Part shown: positions 15,505 to 19,021 of the stretch, in pieces | How the letters are laid out: each line of letters begins with the position of its first letter | Numbering within the stretch: position 1 is the stretch's first letter | From: Lachnospiraceae bacterium | Lineage (GTDB): Bacteria > Bacillota_A > Clostridia > Lachnospirales > Lachnospiraceae | Assembly (NCBI GenBank): GCA_024689605.1 | Contig: JAILDD010000090.1 | Coordinates: 1 to 19,021, forward strand | Length of the DNA stretch: 19,021 nt | Direction of reading: 5' to 3' | Program-made: the position numbers and the translations under genes | The notes under the pieces: generated by a model | What the model was told of the DNA's origin: nothing | Databases searched by the model: none | Seen by the model: the letters and a program-made list of their open reading frames with translations, nothing else

Positions 15505-15624
15505 AAACTCTTCCTGTCGTAACTCTTTAGTACACCCGTGACAGCAGTTAGTCCGGGCTGTCCTGAATAGTTACTTTCCATTTTCAGCGTACTGTGCCAA
15601 ATGCACTGAACACGCTCCCCCCAT
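15505..15624 (-). promoter_or_regulatory. Structured 5' leader of the HD-GYP gene (candidate cis-regulator)
   Basis: About 120 bases lie between the predicted transcription start and the ATG. On the minus strand several pairings are possible. AGCGT/ACGCT (15612-15616 with 15586-15590) encloses GTGC/GCAC. GTAACT/AGTTAC (15569-15574 with 15519-15524) encloses the perfect 6-bp stem GACAGC/GCTGTC (15557-15562 with 15540-15545). CCG in that stem's loop can pair with CGG just after it (near 15535-15538), a pseudoknot arrangement. The closing strand AGTTAC sits right before the ribosome site and could pair instead with CTAACT in the loop. It does not match a c-di-GMP-I or other riboswitch I know. 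Confidence 0.4.
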
Positions 15625-15630
15625 CATGTA

Positions 15631-15659
15631 ATTATATCAGACTGACTACAGGCTATCCA
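15631..15659 (-). promoter_or_regulatory. Sigma-A promoter of the HD-GYP gene
   Basis: On the minus strand the -10 is TATAAT (15631-15636), extended by TGA upstream (TGATATAAT). The -35 is TGGATA (15654-15659), four of six bases from consensus, with a 17-base spacer. It lies just after the addA stop codon. The expected start of transcription is near 15624. Confidence 0.72.
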
Positions 15660-15666
15660 TAGTATT

Positions 15667-18600
15667 TTATAGCAAAATAATCTTGTTCAGTGCAAAGGAA
15701 TAAATTGCCCTGCGCCCGACTTTTTTGCCGCTTATCTGTTCAAGGGCTTCAGAATATATCTCCAGCTGTATTTTATATCTGTCCACCAGCTGTTCGTCCG
15801 AACTAACTCTGTCGGTTTTATAGTCAAGAACCGTAAGTACCCCATCTTTTTCAAAATAAGCATCGATCACGCCCTGAACCAGCACCGACTCATCCTCCGG
15901 CAGCCTCTCATCAAAGCGCCTCGCCGGTACGGCATAGAAGAAGGGCTGCTCTTTATACAACTTTCCTGCCAGTGACGCTTCCGCCATTTTCCTTGCCATA
16001 TCCTGACCGGAAAACCGGGCTATATCCGAAATACTTATGGTTTTTGCTGCATTTTCGGTCATCTTATTATCCAGAACGGCATTATCTACGGTTGACTTTA
16101 CAATCTCTTCTACAGACTGCCCGCCGGCATATAATTTATCGAAAGGAAGAAGTTCCATAACCTTATGATAAGCAGTACCTCTTCCTGCAGCATCCGTTTT
16201 TTCTTCCCCCGCAAAGGACGGAACATATGTATCGGGTTCCTTTTCCTCAAACATATGTACTTCCGCCTCATCGTCATAGGCAGCTTTTTTAAGCTCTGAC
16301 ACTGTAGTTTTGGTAAAAAGTCCCTGCAGGGAAGGAAAACCGTATCGATACTCGGATTTCTTCTCAAGAAGGTTACACAGTTCCGTATCGGGCTTTAAAT
16401 CTGACATAAGCAGTTCCCTGGCAGCCTCTATGGCCTCGTCACCACGCTCCACTATGCTTACCGCCATGTCCTTTTCCGAAATACATTTTTCGTACTCCTT
16501 ATCCGAAACCTCGGTCATATTTATCACATAGCGGATCATATCCATGCAGTTCTTTGCCTCTTCCGGCCTGCATATATCCTTAGGTGAACCGTCCTCATTC
16601 AGCTCTTCCACATCTGTTATTATAAGTTTCTCCTTTGCGCGGGTGAGGGCGACGTACAGAACCCTGAGTTCTTCTGCAATGGCATCCTTTTCCATCTTCG
16701 ATGCAAAAGACATATATTTAAGGCCCTTTCTGCTTGTCCGCTTCACAGGATCTATAGCCTTAAGTGCCACTCCCAATTCGGAATCCACAAGACACGAGCC
16801 GGTAGAATCCTTTTGATTGATCTTTTTCCTGAGATTCACCACAAAGACCACCGGAAATTCCAGCCCCTTGCTCTTATGTATGGTCATAAGGCGCACTACG
16901 TTTGCATTTTCATCAAGTATACCTGCCTCACCGTAATCAACTTCCTTTTCCTTAAGCCTGGAAATATACCTTACAAAATGGAAAAGTCCGTAATAGCTGG
17001 TCTTCTCGAATTCAGCAGCACGCTCTAAAAGCATGTTTATATTTGCCCTGCGCTGATCGCCGTCAGGCATTGCAGTGACGCCTGCTATATAGTTGCTTTC
17101 AGCAAGCAGCCTGTCCAAAAGCACACGGATGGGCACGAATCCGGCCATATTCCTGTACCTGTCCAGCCACTCCAAAAAGGATGCACATTTTTCGGCTATT
17201 CCGGCGATGATATCATTTTCGGGTAATGCTGTATCTGCCTCAGCAGCCGCAGACAGAATATCATACAGGCTGAAATGCCCTCCGTTATTTCTGCTCCATC
17301 CTTTAAGCAATGCCATTTCCTCATCCGATAGCATGGCCTTAAAAGAAGTTACCGTACTGTACAGGGGAATATCCTGCCTTGGATTGTCCAGAGTCTGAAG
17401 GGCATTCATCACCATCTTTATCTCTGTTGCAGAAAAATAACCTGCCCTGCTGCCGTAATAGAGCGGAATTCCCAGATCGTCAAAGATCTTTTTCATCACC
17501 TCTTCATTTGTCCTTGACCTTTCAAGGATCACTATATCCCTGAATTCAAGCGGCCGCATTTCCCCGCTTTCCTTATCCTTTACCTTAAACCCCTGTTCCA
17601 TAAGCTCAAGGATTTTAACGGCCACCAGCAAGGCTTCATACTCTGCCCGCCCTTCCGCAAGCATAACATCCTCATTTTTACCTTCTGCTGCATCACTATC
17701 TGAAGCACCTGCATTTGAAGCTTCTGTATCAGCCGTCCTTCTCCGTCTTGAGGAAAGCCTTCCGTTTTCCAATTCAAGATGCAAAAGCTCACTTTTGTAT
17801 ATTCCGTCAGGATCTTCAGGATAATCCGCACCCTTATAAAGCTTCGCCCTGTCGTCGTAGTCAATTTCAGCAAATTCCCTGTACATGATGCGTTCAAACA
17901 CATCATTAACAAAGTCCAGTACAGTATCCCTGCTCCGAAAATTTTTATTCAGATCAATCCTTCTGTCCCTGCCCTCATCGGAAAAGCTTTCATATTTTCC
18001 GATAAAGATCTCGGGCTTTGCATGTCTGAAGCGGTATATGCTCTGCTTGACATCACCCACCATGAAGTAATTATCTTTCCCGGCAATGCTCTTTATGATA
18101 TATTCCTGCACCAGGTTGCTGTCCTGATACTCATCCACAAAAATATATTTAAAATAATCCCTGTACTCAAGTGCAGCCGGAGACGGAACCATATTGCCGT
18201 CCTTTTCCTCCAGCAGTATCTGCAGGGCAAAATGGTCCATGTCAGAAAAATCGATCACATTCTTTTCCCGTTTCTTTTTTCCGAACCTGTCGTTGAAGCG
18301 AAGTACCAGCCGGATCAGTTCTGCAGTATTATCCGCCGAAACCCTGTACGAACTCATAAGCTCCTCATCGGTTACCGAAAACCTGTCTCCCAGGTCATCA
18401 ACCATTTCCCTGGCAGAATCCAGATATTCCTTTGCCTTTTTTGTGATATCCTTGTCCTCGCCCCTGGAACCAGCCGAAGAAAGTTTCTGCTTTTCATAGG
18501 TACCGTATATGCGTCTCTTTTCATCATAATCCTCAGCCTTATGCATGGCTTCCAGCAGATCCTTCAGGCCCTGCAGCACCGGAAGGTAACGCTTTGGTCC

Positions 18601-19021
18601 GCCTTCAAGTCCGGCTAACTCTGTTGCCTTTTTCACCTGGCCCAGTCCTGTCCTGATGTCTTTGTCAGCATCCCTTAAAAGTTCGGCAAACCAGCGGCTG
18701 TTCTTTATTTCCGACACGGATGCACAATCATTTTCTGCCAGTACCCTGTTCAGCCACTTTTCCGGGAAAGGCTCTGAGTTTGCTGCTTCAAAAAGAGAAA
18801 AGATCATTTTTGAAACAGTTCCCTCGGTTCCTTTTACTTCATAGCTTTCTACGAGGTTTATGAAAGCTTCATCCTGACGGGCATACTCTTCCTCAAGTAT
18901 TTCCTCCAGCACATCCTCTTTTAACAGTGTTCTCTCAGCCTCATCCATTGCCCTGAAACCCGGATCCAGGTCTATGGCACTGAAATGATTCTTTACCACG
19001 AAAAGGCAGAAGCTGTCGATA
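15667..19021 (-). CDS. addA: AddA, ATP-dependent helicase/nuclease subunit A, 5' end outside window
   Basis: AddA with AddB processes double-strand DNA ends for recombination repair, as RecBCD does elsewhere. About 1,118 residues are visible, with the frame still open at the right edge (IDSFCLFVVKNHF, the 'LHSFC'-like region of UvrD-type helicases). About 130 residues, including the Walker A motif, should lie beyond 19021. Visible helicase motifs are VDEYQDSN (Walker B), VGDVKQSIYRFRHA (motif III), NFRSRDTV (motif IV), TIHKSKGLEFPVVF (motif V) and YVALTRAKEKL (motif VI). The C-terminal RecB-like nuclease has GTAYHKVMELL, GVIDAYFE and LDYKTDR, with the catalytic aspartates and lysine present. 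A Ser/Ala/Asp-rich stretch (near TADTEASNAGASDSDAAEG) is an unusual linker. addB is probably upstream, outside the window. Confidence 0.95.
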   Translation of the reverse strand, partial: IDSFCLFVVKNHFSAIDLDPGFRAMDEAERTLLKEDVLEEILEEEYARQDEAFINLVESYEVKGTEGTVSKMIFSLFEAANSEPFPEKWLNRVLAENDCASVSEIKNSRWFAELLRDADKDIRTGLGQVKKATELAGLEGGPKRYLPVLQGLKDLLEAMHKAEDYDEKRRIYGTYEKQKLSSAGSRGEDKDITKKAKEYLDSAREMVDDLGDRFSVTDEELMSSYRVSADNTAELIRLVLRFNDRFGKKKREKNVIDFSDMDHFALQILLEEKDGNMVPSPAALEYRDYFKYIFVDEYQDSNLVQEYIIKSIAGKDNYFMVGDVKQSIYRFRHAKPEIFIGKYESFSDEGRDRRIDLNKNFRSRDTVLDFVNDVFERIMYREFAEIDYDDRAKLYKGADYPEDPDGIYKSELLHLELENGRLSSRRRRTADTEASNAGASDSDAAEGKNEDVMLAEGRAEYEALLVAVKILELMEQGFKVKDKESGEMRPLEFRDIVILERSRTNEEVMKKIFDDLGIPLYYGSRAGYFSATEIKMVMNALQTLDNPRQDIPLYSTVTSFKAMLSDEEMALLKGWSRNNGGHFSLYDILSAAAEADTALPENDIIAGIAEKCASFLEWLDRYRNMAGFVPIRVLLDRLLAESNYIAGVTAMPDGDQRRANINMLLERAAEFEKTSYYGLFHFVRYISRLKEKEVDYGEAGILDENANVVRLMTIHKSKGLEFPVVFVVNLRKKINQKDSTGSCLVDSELGVALKAIDPVKRTSRKGLKYMSFASKMEKDAIAEELRVLYVALTRAKEKLIITDVEELNEDGSPKDICRPEEAKNCMDMIRYVINMTEVSDKEYEKCISEKDMAVSIVERGDEAIEAARELLMSDLKPDTELCNLLEKKSEYRYGFPSLQGLFTKTTVSELKKAAYDDEAEVHMFEEKEPDTYVPSFAGEEKTDAAGRGTAYHKVMELLPFDKLYAGGQSVEEIVKSTVDNAVLDNKMTENAAKTISISDIARFSGQDMARKMAEASLAGKLYKEQPFFYAVPARRFDERLPEDESVLVQGVIDAYFEKDGVLTVLDYKTDRVSSDEQLVDRYKIQLEIYSEALEQISGKKVGRRAIYSFALNKIILL

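Noticed and set aside
15505..15624. A c-di-GMP-I (GEMM) or c-di-GMP-II riboswitch before the HD-GYP gene.
   Set aside because: The conserved blocks of the known classes that I remember are absent; only general stem and pseudoknot features are seen.
17779..18618. A 279-residue open frame on the plus strand inside addA.
   Set aside because: It is antisense to a well-supported helicase frame and has no domain or ribosome site.

Overview
The window looks like a piece of Lachnospiraceae (Firmicutes, Clostridia) chromosome, perhaps from the Butyrivibrio/Roseburia group. This is inferred from gene style: a clostridial-type AddA, DapL-like and HisC aminotransferases, a DUF368 membrane protein, a glutamine-dependent NadE of the long clostridial type, strong AGGAGG-type ribosome sites and moderate GC. 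All fifteen supported genes are on the minus strand, so the text below follows transcription, from high to low coordinates. No transposase, phage gene, CRISPR array, rRNA or tRNA was seen.

Right end (19021-13151): addA, the helicase-nuclease subunit of the AddAB recombination enzyme, enters from outside the window and ends at 15667. A clear sigma-A promoter (15631-15659) then starts a leader of about 120 nt with several possible pairings. The leader precedes a GAF/HD-GYP phosphodiesterase with an unusual helical insert and a long charged tail. A good intrinsic terminator (13151-13179) ends this unit.

Middle (13150-6540): a 73-base interval closed by an inverted repeat (13075-13147) precedes a CPBP membrane protease. 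Next come a 645-residue protein joining a ParB-like domain to a nucleoside-binding BMP domain with no signal peptide, a metallophosphoesterase that overlaps it by ATGA, hisC, and a DUF368 (PopT-type) polyprenyl-phosphate transporter. A 276-base imperfect inverted repeat (7357-7632) fills the gap before a SAM-dependent methyltransferase.

Left end (6539-1): nadE has a possible promoter of its own. It is followed at short spacing by a guanine-deaminase-like enzyme, a class I aminotransferase, a GNAT acetyltransferase, a ParB-like/HAD fusion protein, a stand-alone HAD paralogue of that fusion, and a LacI-fold sensor without a DNA-binding domain that runs off the left edge.

Most genes are housekeeping (recombination, NAD, histidine, lipid-carrier recycling, purine salvage). 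The parts that look least described are the two unrelated ParB-like fusion proteins, the tandem HAD pair, the two structured intergenic elements, and the leader of the HD-GYP gene.
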